Below, one piece after another: positions 52,474 through 61,520 of a stretch of 64,000 nucleotides of DNA. The notes beneath the pieces are model-generated. The model did no database searches and had not been told where the DNA came from. It was given only the letters and a program-made list of their open reading frames with translations. This DNA is from Firmicutes bacterium UBA6806 (GTDB lineage: Bacteria > Bacillota > Clostridia > Peptostreptococcales > Acidaminobacteraceae), in contig DKFC01000068.1 in NCBI GenBank assembly GCA_002452745.1, positions 48,924-112,923 on the forward strand, in the 5' to 3' direction. How positions within the stretch are numbered: position 1 is the stretch's first letter; each line of letters starts with the position of its first letter. The position numbers and the translations under genes were made by a program.

Positions 52474-53385
52474 ATGGAGCATTATCCCAATATCAACTTT
52501 GAACTTTACAAATTTTTCTACCATGCAGCAGATGAGCTGAACTTCTCTAAGGCTGCTCAAAATTTACATGTGACGCAATCAGCAGTGAGTCAAGCAATCA
52601 AATCCCTTGAATCTCAGCTAGGCGTCACTTTGTTTTTTAGGCAAGGCAGGAGCATCAAGCTCACTTTTGAAGGCGAAGTGCTCTTCAAACACGTTGACAA
52701 GGCCTTCAATTTCATCAAGTCAGCTGAAAATTCTCTGGACAGCATTAAATCACTTGATGAAGGTACCGTTTTCATAGGTGCCAGCGACACCATCACCAGA
52801 TACTTGCTTCTCAGCAAGATAAAACACTTCAATGCCGATTACCCAAAAGTTAAGCTCTCCATCAACAACCGGCCTTCCCCCCGTTCCGTAGAACGACTCA
52901 AAAACGGGGAAATTGACATTGCCGTCATTAACTTAAATCCAAATGTCGACTATGACGGTTTGGACATTATTCCGTTCAACACCATAGACAACATCTTCAT
53001 CACTTCTCGAAATGACTACAAGTCCACACCATCAGACAGAATCTTCCTCAAAGATATCGCTGGACTGCCGCTGATTTGCCTTGAAGAAAAGTCCACAACC
53101 CGAAAGATTTTGGAAGTCTTTTATGAAGATCATCAACTCTCACTAAACCCCTCTTTCGAATTTGGATCACTCGAGGTTATTCTCGAAGCAGTCAAGGCAA
53201 ACATGGGCATCGGTTTTGTCTCAAGAAACGTGGCAGAGCAAGATTTGGCAGAAAAAAAAGTTCAGGAAATCTTCATCCATGAGGAAATTCCAAAGATAAA
53301 TGTGGGTATACTCACCAATAAGAGCAAACCCCTCTCGCTGGCAACTCAAAAATTCTTAAACATTCTACTGGAAAAAGAAAGTTAG
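52474..53385 (+). CDS. LysR-family transcriptional regulator
   Basis: 303 residues. The N-terminal winged helix (about 8-67) has FSKAAQNLHVTQSAVSQAIKSLESQLGVTLFFRQGR, and the C-terminal 200 residues form the LysR substrate-binding fold. Only eight bases separate it from glgB, so it is the first gene of the glycogen operon rather than divergent from it, which is unusual for LysR regulators. The palindrome at its own promoter suggests autoregulation, and therefore control of the whole operon. The effector is unknown. Confidence 0.92.
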   Translation: MEHYPNINFELYKFFYHAADELNFSKAAQNLHVTQSAVSQAIKSLESQLGVTLFFRQGRSIKLTFEGEVLFKHVDKAFNFIKSAENSLDSIKSLDEGTVFIGASDTITRYLLLSKIKHFNADYPKVKLSINNRPSPRSVERLKNGEIDIAVINLNPNVDYDGLDIIPFNTIDNIFITSRNDYKSTPSDRIFLKDIAGLPLICLEEKSTTRKILEVFYEDHQLSLNPSFEFGSLEVILEAVKANMGIGFVSRNVAEQDLAEKKVQEIFIHEEIPKINVGILTNKSKPLSLATQKFLNILLEKES

Positions 53386-53393
53386 GTGATTTT

Positions 53394-55319
53394 ATGCAGC
53401 CTCATGAAATAAATCAATATATAAAGGAAAAGGGCTATTTTTACTTAAACGAAGGTGAATTTGATATTCACCTGTTCCACGAGGGAACCTTTTATAAGAG
53501 CTACGAATTTTTAGGAGCCCATCCAATTGAGCGCTTCGATACGCCAGCAGTTCGGTTTGTGGTCTGGGCGCCAAATGCACTCAGCGTTTCTCTTATTGGC
53601 GATTTCAACGGTTGGGAGATCAATCACTATCCTATGCAGCGCATAAAAAACAGTGGCTTATGGCAAATCTGCGTCGTCGGCGTTCAAATCTACGACTGTT
53701 ATAAATATCATATCGTCGGCCCTGATTTTACAGAGCATTTTAAAGCCGACCCCTACGCTTTTCACGCTGAGGAACGCCCCAGAACCGCTTCAAAATATTA
53801 TGATATAAACGGGTATCAATGGCATGATGAAGGCTGGGTACATAAACGCAGCACCACCGACCACTACCACAGCCCTATGAACATCTACGAAGTCAATTTG
53901 CTCTCATGGCGCAAAAAATACGATGGCAATCAGTATTCATACGGCGACCTCGCCGATGAGCTAATTCCCTATGTCAAAGAACTTGGCTATACTCATATTG
54001 AACTGATGCCCATCATGGAACACCCCTATGATGGCTCTTGGGGCTATCAAGTGACTGGCTACTTTGCCCCTACTTCCCGTTTCGGCACACCCAAGGATTT
54101 CATGAGCTTCATAGACAGATGTCATCAAAACAATCTTGGGGTTATCCTAGACTGGGTTCCCGGTCACTACTGCAAAGACGCACACGGTCTCTACTACTTC
54201 GACGGTGGAGCCTGCTTTGAATCCTCCGATTATGAGAGTGCTCATAACGATCAATGGGGAACTGTGAATTTTGACTATGGCAAACCCGAAGTCAATTCGT
54301 TTCTAATCTCAAATCTATTTTACTGGCATGAGATGTATCATGTGGACGGCATTCGAATAGATGCTGTGGCTTACATGCTCTATCTGAATTTTGGCGGCAA
54401 AATACTGAAAAACAAGTATGGCGGCGTGGAAAATCTCGAAGCCGTGGCATTCCTAAAAAAGCTCAATCAAACTGTATTCAAGGCCTTTCCATATACCTTG
54501 ATGATGGCCGAGGAATCCACCTCGTGGCCGCTTGTCTCACATCCGGTTTCCAAAGGGGGACTGGGGTTCAACTACAAGTGGAACATGGGATGGATGAACG
54601 ACATTCTCGAGTACATGCAGCTTGATCCCATCTATCGCAAGGGATTTCATAAAGCCCTGACCTTTACTATTACCTATGCCTTCACCGAAAATTTTGTCCT
54701 GCCGCTGAGTCATGATGAGGTAGTGCATGGAAAGCGATCTCTGCTCGACAAAATGCCAGGAGAATATGAAGAAAAATTTGCCAATTTACGCTTGCTCTAT
54801 ATGTATATGATGGCTCACCCCGGCAAAAAACTCCTGTTCATGGGAGGGGAGTTCGGCCAGTTTATCGAATGGGACGAATGGAAAGCACTGGATTTCCACC
54901 TGCTCGAGTACGACTCACACAAAAGGCTCAAAGAATTTGTAAAAGACCTAAACTGGTTCTACCGAAGCCATGACGAGTTCTATGAACTAGATACCAGTTA
55001 TAGCGGCTACAACTGGATAGAAGTGGACAATTCAGATGAGAGCATTATCTCCTTTGAGAGACTCAACAGCAAAGGTGAACGCCTAATTGCCGTCATGAAC
55101 TTCACCCCCATCGCCAGAAAGCGTTATCCAGTTGGAGTCTACACCCCTGGAACCTATGAAGTTCTCCTGAGCACCGCCAGCAAAAAATACGGCGGCACTG
55201 TTTCAGATACCGTCCACACTTATAAATCTCAAAGCGAACTCATGCACCATCGCTTTCACTCAATTCGAATTACACTGCCCGCATACGGCGGATTATTTAT
55301 AAAGCTAAAGGAGGAATAA
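53394..55319 (+). CDS. glgB: 1,4-alpha-glucan branching enzyme
   Basis: 641 residues, GH13 subfamily 9, with an N-terminal CBM48 domain. Catalytic Asp in GIRIDAVAYMLY (about residue 322), acid Glu in MMAEESTSWP and third Asp in PLSHDEVVHGKRSLL. It makes alpha-1,6 branches in glycogen. The stop codon of lysR is part of its ribosome site (TAGGTGATTTTATG), so translation is coupled. Confidence 0.97.
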   Translation: MQPHEINQYIKEKGYFYLNEGEFDIHLFHEGTFYKSYEFLGAHPIERFDTPAVRFVVWAPNALSVSLIGDFNGWEINHYPMQRIKNSGLWQICVVGVQIYDCYKYHIVGPDFTEHFKADPYAFHAEERPRTASKYYDINGYQWHDEGWVHKRSTTDHYHSPMNIYEVNLLSWRKKYDGNQYSYGDLADELIPYVKELGYTHIELMPIMEHPYDGSWGYQVTGYFAPTSRFGTPKDFMSFIDRCHQNNLGVILDWVPGHYCKDAHGLYYFDGGACFESSDYESAHNDQWGTVNFDYGKPEVNSFLISNLFYWHEMYHVDGIRIDAVAYMLYLNFGGKILKNKYGGVENLEAVAFLKKLNQTVFKAFPYTLMMAEESTSWPLVSHPVSKGGLGFNYKWNMGWMNDILEYMQLDPIYRKGFHKALTFTITYAFTENFVLPLSHDEVVHGKRSLLDKMPGEYEEKFANLRLLYMYMMAHPGKKLLFMGGEFGQFIEWDEWKALDFHLLEYDSHKRLKEFVKDLNWFYRSHDEFYELDTSYSGYNWIEVDNSDESIISFERLNSKGERLIAVMNFTPIARKRYPVGVYTPGTYEVLLSTASKKYGGTVSDTVHTYKSQSELMHHRFHSIRITLPAYGGLFIKLKEE

Positions 55320-55323
55320 CATC

Positions 55324-56460
55324 ATGAAAGAAGGCAAAATGATTGCAATGCTTCTAGCCGGGGGCCAAGGCTCCAGATTAAAACTGCTCACAAAAGATGT
55401 CGCCAAACCCGCCGTTCCCTTTGGTGGCAAATATCGCATCATTGACTTCCCCTTGAGCAATTGCTCCAATTCAGGGATATTTGATGTGGGCATTTTAACG
55501 CAGTACAAACCCTATCATCTGAATTCGCACATTGGCATCGGCAGTTCATGGGACCTCGACAGGCGCACTGGTGGCGTCAGAGTACTGCCTCCCTACACCA
55601 ATGAGCAAGGTGGGAGATGGTATAAGGGCACAGCAAACGCCATTTATGAAAACATCTCCTTTATCGACGAACTCGATCCCGAATTTGTTCTGATTTTGTC
55701 TGGAGATCATATTTACAAAATGGACTACTCCATGATGCTGGATTACCACGTTCAAAAAAAGGCGCATTGCACCATCTCCGTCATCGAAGTGCCTTGGGAT
55801 GAAGCGCCTCGTTTCGGCATCATGAATGTCAACGAAGACCTCTCCATCTATGAATTTGAAGAAAAGCCAAAAAATCCGAAATCAAACCTCGCATCTATGG
55901 GCATCTATATCTTCGACTGGAAAACACTGAGACGCTACCTCGTCGCTGATGAAAAAGACTCGACTTCGGAAAACGACTTCGGAAAGAACATCATTCCAAA
56001 ACTCATGAACGACGGCAAAAAACTCGTGGCCTATAAATTTGAAGGGTACTGGAAAGACGTCGGCACAATCAAGAGTTATTGGGAAGCCAACATGGATTTG
56101 CTCGAAGACAGCAATCAACTGGATTTATATGATCGAAAATGGAAAATATACTCTAAAAATAGACATCTGCCACCTCACTTTATTGCGAGAGATGCCAAAG
56201 TTGTCAATTCTCTCATCAATGAAGGCTGCTATATTGAGGGAACACTTGAAAACACCGTTTTATTCAGCGAGATAAAAGTTGCCAAGAACGCCAAAGTTAT
56301 GAACAGCGTCATTTTATCTGGTGCAGTTATTGAAGAGGGCGCAGAAGTTCACAATGCTGTGGTCATGGAAGACGTCGTCATTAAAGCCGGAACAAAAATC
56401 GGCGATGAGAGCGACGAAGTCGTCTATCTGGTGTCAAAGAATAAAATCATCGAATCTTAG
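55324..56460 (+). CDS. glgC: Glucose-1-phosphate adenylyltransferase, catalytic subunit
   Basis: 378 residues. The nucleotide loop is LAGGQGSRLKLLTKDVAKPAVP. SGDHIYKMDY near residue 126 holds the catalytic Asp, and EFEEKP and the left-handed beta-helix C-terminus are present. It forms ADP-glucose from glucose-1-P and ATP, the controlled step of glycogen synthesis. It works with GlgD, encoded next. Confidence 0.97.
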   Translation: MKEGKMIAMLLAGGQGSRLKLLTKDVAKPAVPFGGKYRIIDFPLSNCSNSGIFDVGILTQYKPYHLNSHIGIGSSWDLDRRTGGVRVLPPYTNEQGGRWYKGTANAIYENISFIDELDPEFVLILSGDHIYKMDYSMMLDYHVQKKAHCTISVIEVPWDEAPRFGIMNVNEDLSIYEFEEKPKNPKSNLASMGIYIFDWKTLRRYLVADEKDSTSENDFGKNIIPKLMNDGKKLVAYKFEGYWKDVGTIKSYWEANMDLLEDSNQLDLYDRKWKIYSKNRHLPPHFIARDAKVVNSLINEGCYIEGTLENTVLFSEIKVAKNAKVMNSVILSGAVIEEGAEVHNAVVMEDVVIKAGTKIGDESDEVVYLVSKNKIIES

Positions 56461-56474
56461 AAAGAGGTGCTTTC

Positions 56475-57608
56475 ATGAAAAACTGTTTAGGAATAATCAA
56501 TCTCAGTGAAATAGACAACAACTTCGGGGTGCTTTGCCAAAGCCGCCCTACCTCCATGCTCCCCTTTGCGGGCAGATACAGAATTATCGACTTCATGCTG
56601 TCCAACATGGTGAACAGCGGCATCACTGCCATTGGCATCTTCACTGGCAACAAAGTCCGTTCTGTTATGGACCACCTAGGATCAGGTCGTCCGTGGGACC
56701 TTGATAGAAAGATAAACGGCCTGTTCCTCTTCACGCCGACATACGATTACACCACCACTTATAAACGCGTGGGAGACCTTGATTTGTTCTATCAGAACAA
56801 CTCTTTTATTCGCTATGCAAAGCAGGATAATTTATTTCTCTCAAAGTCCTACATGGTGGCCAATATAGACCTCAACAAGGCCTATCAGGAATTTTTGGAA
56901 TCAGATGCCGATATCTGCATGCTCTATAAATCTGTGGATGATCCCAACAAGTCATTTATAGGCTGCGACAAGATCCATCTGGATGAAAATGGAGCATTTA
57001 AGAGTATTGGAACAAATCTAGGCAAGGATGAACACTTCAATCTATCCCTCGAAATGTACTTCATGAAGAAGAGCGTTTACTTTGATATTCTCTTTGACGC
57101 AATTGAAACAGGTTCAGCGAATTTCTTGAAGCAGGCCGTCTTTAACAACCTCCACAAGTTCAAAGTAACCGTTCACGAATTTGATGGACATGTGTTCTGC
57201 ATCAACAATATAAAAAACTATATGGATGCCAACTTTGCCATCCTCAACCCTGAAACTGCAAATGATCTGTTCTTTAAACACGGTCAGATATTTACAAAAG
57301 TCAAAGATGAACCCTCCACATACTACAAGTCAAATGCCGAAGTGGTCAATTCCTTCGTGGCAAACGGCTGTCAAATAGATGGGCATGTTGAAAACTCCAT
57401 CATATTCCGGGGCGTAAAAATTGACAAAGGCGCTGTGGTGAAGAACTCCATCATCATGCAGAAAGCGGATATTCAAGATGGTGTTCACCTCGATTATGTC
57501 ATCTTGGACAAACGAGCCACCATTGAAGAGAACATCACCTTGGTTGGCGAGCCAAACAGTCCATATGTTGCCGGTAAAAAGGCATCTATTTCAAAGGAGG
57601 TTCTCTAA
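56475..57608 (+). CDS. glgD: ADP-glucose pyrophosphorylase regulatory subunit
   Basis: 377 residues homologous to GlgC but lacking its signatures: the N-terminal loop is NLSEIDNNFGVLCQSRPTS with no GG-x-G-x-R-L, and VANIDLNKAY replaces the catalytic SGDH-x-Y-x-x-D region. PFAGRYRIIDFMLSNM and the beta-helix C-terminus remain. GlgD is the Firmicute-specific partner that increases GlgC activity and alters its allostery, not an active enzyme by itself. Confidence 0.95.
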   Translation: MKNCLGIINLSEIDNNFGVLCQSRPTSMLPFAGRYRIIDFMLSNMVNSGITAIGIFTGNKVRSVMDHLGSGRPWDLDRKINGLFLFTPTYDYTTTYKRVGDLDLFYQNNSFIRYAKQDNLFLSKSYMVANIDLNKAYQEFLESDADICMLYKSVDDPNKSFIGCDKIHLDENGAFKSIGTNLGKDEHFNLSLEMYFMKKSVYFDILFDAIETGSANFLKQAVFNNLHKFKVTVHEFDGHVFCINNIKNYMDANFAILNPETANDLFFKHGQIFTKVKDEPSTYYKSNAEVVNSFVANGCQIDGHVENSIIFRGVKIDKGAVVKNSIIMQKADIQDGVHLDYVILDKRATIEENITLVGEPNSPYVAGKKASISKEVL

Positions 57609-57609
57609 C

Positions 57610-59049
57610 ATGAAAGTTGTATTTGTCGCCTCTGAGGCGGCTCCCTTCGCAAAGACAGGAGGGCTTGCAGATGTTGCTGGCTCTCTCCCAAAGGCACTTA
57701 TTTCAAAAGATGTCAGTGTGGATGTCTTCCTACCGCTTCATGCAAAGACAGCCCCTAAGTTTAAGGAGATGATGACTTTTGTAGACAGCACGGAAGTCCT
57801 CCTTGGCTGGCGCCATCAGTACGTCGGCATTTTTAAACTGGAGTATGATTCTGTCACTTACTACTTCATCGACAATGAATTTTACTTTAAACGTCATCAG
57901 CTCTATGGGAACGGAGACGATGCAGAGCGGTATATCTTCTTTTCAAAAGCAGTTTTGAGCGCTCTGAAGCACCTTGATTTAAAACCAGACATCATTCACA
58001 CGCACGACTGGCATACTGCTGCTGTGAATGTCCTCTTGGATCACTATAAAAAATACGATGATTTTTATGATATCAAGACGGTTTTCACCATCCACAACCT
58101 CAGATATCAAGGTATCTTTGACCCTTTTATTTTGGGCGATCTGATGAATCTGCCAGATCATTACTTCAGCGAAGAATCTCTGAAGTTTTACGACGGCATC
58201 AATCTCCTAAAGGGGGGCATCGTCTATTCAGACCATGTGACCACTGTCTCAAAGAGCTATGCTCAGGAAATCACCTATCCTTATTTCGGTGAAAATCTAG
58301 ACGGCATCATCAAAAAATATGCTCATAAACTCACAGGCATCGTCAACGGAATTGACTACGACACCTATAACCCCGCCACTGATCCCAATTTGGCAATTCA
58401 TTTTGACAAGCGCTCTATCAAGCGCAAAGACGAACTCAAAATGCACCTTCAAATTAAGTATGGCCTGCCTGTTGATCCCAGTATTCCCATGTTATCCATT
58501 GTCACAAGACTGGCAGATATGAAGGGCATCGACCTCATAGAGCACATCCTTGAAGAACTTCTCAAAGAAGACGTTCAATTGGTTATACTGGGCACTGGTG
58601 AAAAACGATATGAAGACATGTTCAAGTACTACCAATACCGATATCCTCATAAAATAGCCGCAAGAATTTATTTTGACCAGTATGAATCTCATGAAATCTA
58701 TGCAGGGTCTGATATTTTTCTCATGCCGTCGCTATTTGAACCCTGTGGACTCAGCCAGCTCATTGCCCTGAGATATGCGGCGATTCCGGTTGTTCGTCAA
58801 ATTGGCGGTCTAAAGGATACCGTCATCCCATACAATAAATACACTGGTGAGGGCAATGGATTTTGCTTTATGAATTACAATGCCCACGAGCTTCTCTTCA
58901 CCATAAAAGACGCCCTTGAAACATATCGGGACAAAGCAACTTGGAAGATGCTCATGAAGCATGCCATGTCAGCTGACCACAGTTGGAAGACATCTTCTCT
59001 TGAATACCTTGGGATATATCAGAAAATATTGGGTATAAGGAACTCATAA
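57610..59049 (+). CDS. glgA: Glycogen synthase (ADP-glucose)
   Basis: 479 residues, GT5 family. The ADP-glucose-binding KTGGLADVAGSLP lies at the N-terminus, HTHDWHTA near residue 132 and FLMPSLFEPCGLSQL near 370 with the catalytic Glu. It elongates alpha-1,4-glucan. The start at 57610 has AAAGGAGG immediately before it, overlapping the end of glgD; a longer open frame upstream is not translated. Confidence 0.97.
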   Translation: MKVVFVASEAAPFAKTGGLADVAGSLPKALISKDVSVDVFLPLHAKTAPKFKEMMTFVDSTEVLLGWRHQYVGIFKLEYDSVTYYFIDNEFYFKRHQLYGNGDDAERYIFFSKAVLSALKHLDLKPDIIHTHDWHTAAVNVLLDHYKKYDDFYDIKTVFTIHNLRYQGIFDPFILGDLMNLPDHYFSEESLKFYDGINLLKGGIVYSDHVTTVSKSYAQEITYPYFGENLDGIIKKYAHKLTGIVNGIDYDTYNPATDPNLAIHFDKRSIKRKDELKMHLQIKYGLPVDPSIPMLSIVTRLADMKGIDLIEHILEELLKEDVQLVILGTGEKRYEDMFKYYQYRYPHKIAARIYFDQYESHEIYAGSDIFLMPSLFEPCGLSQLIALRYAAIPVVRQIGGLKDTVIPYNKYTGEGNGFCFMNYNAHELLFTIKDALETYRDKATWKMLMKHAMSADHSWKTSSLEYLGIYQKILGIRNS

Positions 59050-59070
59050 TTTACAGATGAGGTGAATTGC

Positions 59071-61512
59071 ATGAAATTAACAGTTGAAAGTTTTAAAGAG
59101 GACTACATGGCCGCCATTCAGGCCACAACTGCAAGGCAGATTGAAGATACAACACCACTGGAGAGATACAACGCCCTTGGGCAAATGTTAAAAGACTATA
59201 TTGGAAGCCTTTGGGCCAATACCAACGCAACTTATCGAAATGAACAGTGCAAGCAAGTTTACTACTTTTCCATGGAGTTTCTGACTGGCAAGTTTCTCGC
59301 CAACAATTTAAACTACCTCGGTATTTACGATGTCACCAAGGAAAGTCTTGCCTCTATGGGCATCTCTCTTGACGATCTCATTGAAGTGGAGATGGACCAA
59401 GGACTTGGAAATGGAGGACTTGGTAGATTGGCAGCCTGTTTTCTAGATGCCATGAGCTCCATTTCAATCCCCGGTCACGGCTGTGGTATCCGTTATAAAA
59501 ACGGCCTATTTGAGCAAAAGATTATAGACGGTTATCAGGTTGAATTTCCCGATCGTTGGCTTGTCAACAACAACGTCTGGGAGTACAAACGCCCGAACAA
59601 AGCGGTGGAAGTCAGATTTAACGGCCATGTGGAAACGACAATGGACGGTGATAGACTTTGCTTCAAACACGTGGGATACGATGCCGTCAGAGCCGTTCCA
59701 TACGACACCCCTATCCTCGGCTACGAAAACAATACCGTCAACACACTGAGGCTTTGGTCAGCAGAGGAAATAGAGGACATTTTCGACTTTGAAAACTTCT
59801 CCCGCGGAAACTACCTGAGCGCCTTCGAAAAGAAGCACTCCGTGGAGATTATCACTCAAATTCTCTATCCAAATGACGCCTATGATGAAGGCAAACTCCT
59901 GAGGCTAAAACAGGAATACTTCTTCGTATCAGCTGGCATTCAGAGCATTATTGCAACTTTCAAAAAAATGGATCTCCCTATGACCGAGTTTTCAAATTAT
60001 GTGGCCCTGCATGTAAACGACACGCATCCAGCACTTGCCGTGCCGGAGTTAATGCGCCTTTTACTCGATGAAGAGCAGATGGAGTGGGACAATGCTTGGA
60101 AGATTACAACGTCATGTATTTCCTATACCAATCACACCATCATGGCTGAAGCTCTGGAAAAATGGCCGCTCTATATGATGAGAGAACTACTGCCTCGAAT
60201 CACCATGATTATCGAAGAAATTAATCACAGATTTCTATTTGAGTTAAAAAATGTCCATCATTATGAGGATGAACATAAAATTGGTGAAATGGCTATCATC
60301 CACGACGGAATTGTACATATGGCGCATTTGGCCATCGTCGGTTCACACAGTGTCAACGGCGTTGCCAAACTGCACACTGAAATTCTAAAGAATAAGGAAC
60401 TCAAGGACTTCAACAATATCTATCCGACCAAATTCAACAACAAGACAAATGGCATCATGCATAGGCACTGGCTTTTAAATGCAAACCCCGCACTGACGGA
60501 TTTAATCGAAGACACCATCGGTGACGGCTTTAAGAAAAACCCAATTGTCCTCCGTGATTTGTTAAAATATCGAGATGACAAGGCCTTTTTAGACAACCTA
60601 TACGATATCAAACATCAAAACAAGGAAAAACTTGCGCGGTTTATCAAGGACAAACTGGATATAAAAGTAGACCCTTATGCTATTTTTGATATGCAGGCTA
60701 AGAGAATTCACGAGTATAAACGCCAGCATCTCAACATTCTTCACATTATGCATCTTTACAATCAACTCAAGGAGAATCCAAATCTTGACATCCCGCCGAG
60801 AGTGTTTATATTTGCTGGAAAGTCCGCACCGAGCTACTATGTTGCCAAACAGATTATTAAGCTCATCACCACCATTGGCGACGTCATCAACAACGACAAG
60901 ACCATTAAGGACAAGCTCAAAGTTGTCTTTCTTCCGAATTACGGCGTTTCACTGGCTGGTCGCATGATTCCTGCGGCAGATGTCAGCGAACAAATTTCCA
61001 CCGCTTCAAAAGAGGCCTCTGGTACAGGCAACATGAAATTCATGATGAATGGCGCTGTGACCATTGCAACACTGGATGGTGCAAACATTGAAATCATGAA
61101 GGAAGTCGGCGAAAACAACATCGTCATCTTTGGATTGCGCGATGCAGATGTTTATGACTACTATAAAAACGGCAACTACAATGCCTATAATGTGTATAAT
61201 TCTTCTCCGGCTCTTAAACAAGTCGTGGATCAATTGGTAAACGGCTTCCTCCCAGTGCCAAAAGATGAATTTATACCAATTGCAGACCGTCTGCTGAGAT
61301 TTAACGATGAATTCTTTGTCCTTCAAGATTTTGAAGCCTACTGCGACGCTCAGACCAGACTGGCACTCTACTACCGCAATAAACCGCACTGGATGAAAAT
61401 GTCTCTTACAAACATCGCATGCTCAGGTACGTTTTCAGCCGACTACACCATCGACAAATACGCATCGGGGATATGGAATGTCAACCGAAATGCAATGGAT
61501 TTTAAACTGTAG
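59071..61512 (+). CDS. glgP: Glycogen/starch phosphorylase
   Basis: 813 residues, GT35. The PLP-lysine motif is EASGTGNMKFMMNGAVTIATLDGANIEI near residue 650, and the N-terminal GNGGLGRLAACFLDAMSS and HVNDTHPALAVPELMR segments are typical. It releases glucose-1-phosphate from glycogen chains. The ATG at 59071 is six bases from GAGGTG; the GTG nine bases earlier overlaps that site. Confidence 0.97.
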   Translation: MKLTVESFKEDYMAAIQATTARQIEDTTPLERYNALGQMLKDYIGSLWANTNATYRNEQCKQVYYFSMEFLTGKFLANNLNYLGIYDVTKESLASMGISLDDLIEVEMDQGLGNGGLGRLAACFLDAMSSISIPGHGCGIRYKNGLFEQKIIDGYQVEFPDRWLVNNNVWEYKRPNKAVEVRFNGHVETTMDGDRLCFKHVGYDAVRAVPYDTPILGYENNTVNTLRLWSAEEIEDIFDFENFSRGNYLSAFEKKHSVEIITQILYPNDAYDEGKLLRLKQEYFFVSAGIQSIIATFKKMDLPMTEFSNYVALHVNDTHPALAVPELMRLLLDEEQMEWDNAWKITTSCISYTNHTIMAEALEKWPLYMMRELLPRITMIIEEINHRFLFELKNVHHYEDEHKIGEMAIIHDGIVHMAHLAIVGSHSVNGVAKLHTEILKNKELKDFNNIYPTKFNNKTNGIMHRHWLLNANPALTDLIEDTIGDGFKKNPIVLRDLLKYRDDKAFLDNLYDIKHQNKEKLARFIKDKLDIKVDPYAIFDMQAKRIHEYKRQHLNILHIMHLYNQLKENPNLDIPPRVFIFAGKSAPSYYVAKQIIKLITTIGDVINNDKTIKDKLKVVFLPNYGVSLAGRMIPAADVSEQISTASKEASGTGNMKFMMNGAVTIATLDGANIEIMKEVGENNIVIFGLRDADVYDYYKNGNYNAYNVYNSSPALKQVVDQLVNGFLPVPKDEFIPIADRLLRFNDEFFVLQDFEAYCDAQTRLALYYRNKPHWMKMSLTNIACSGTFSADYTIDKYASGIWNVNRNAMDFKL

Positions 61513-61520
61513 GTGATTTT

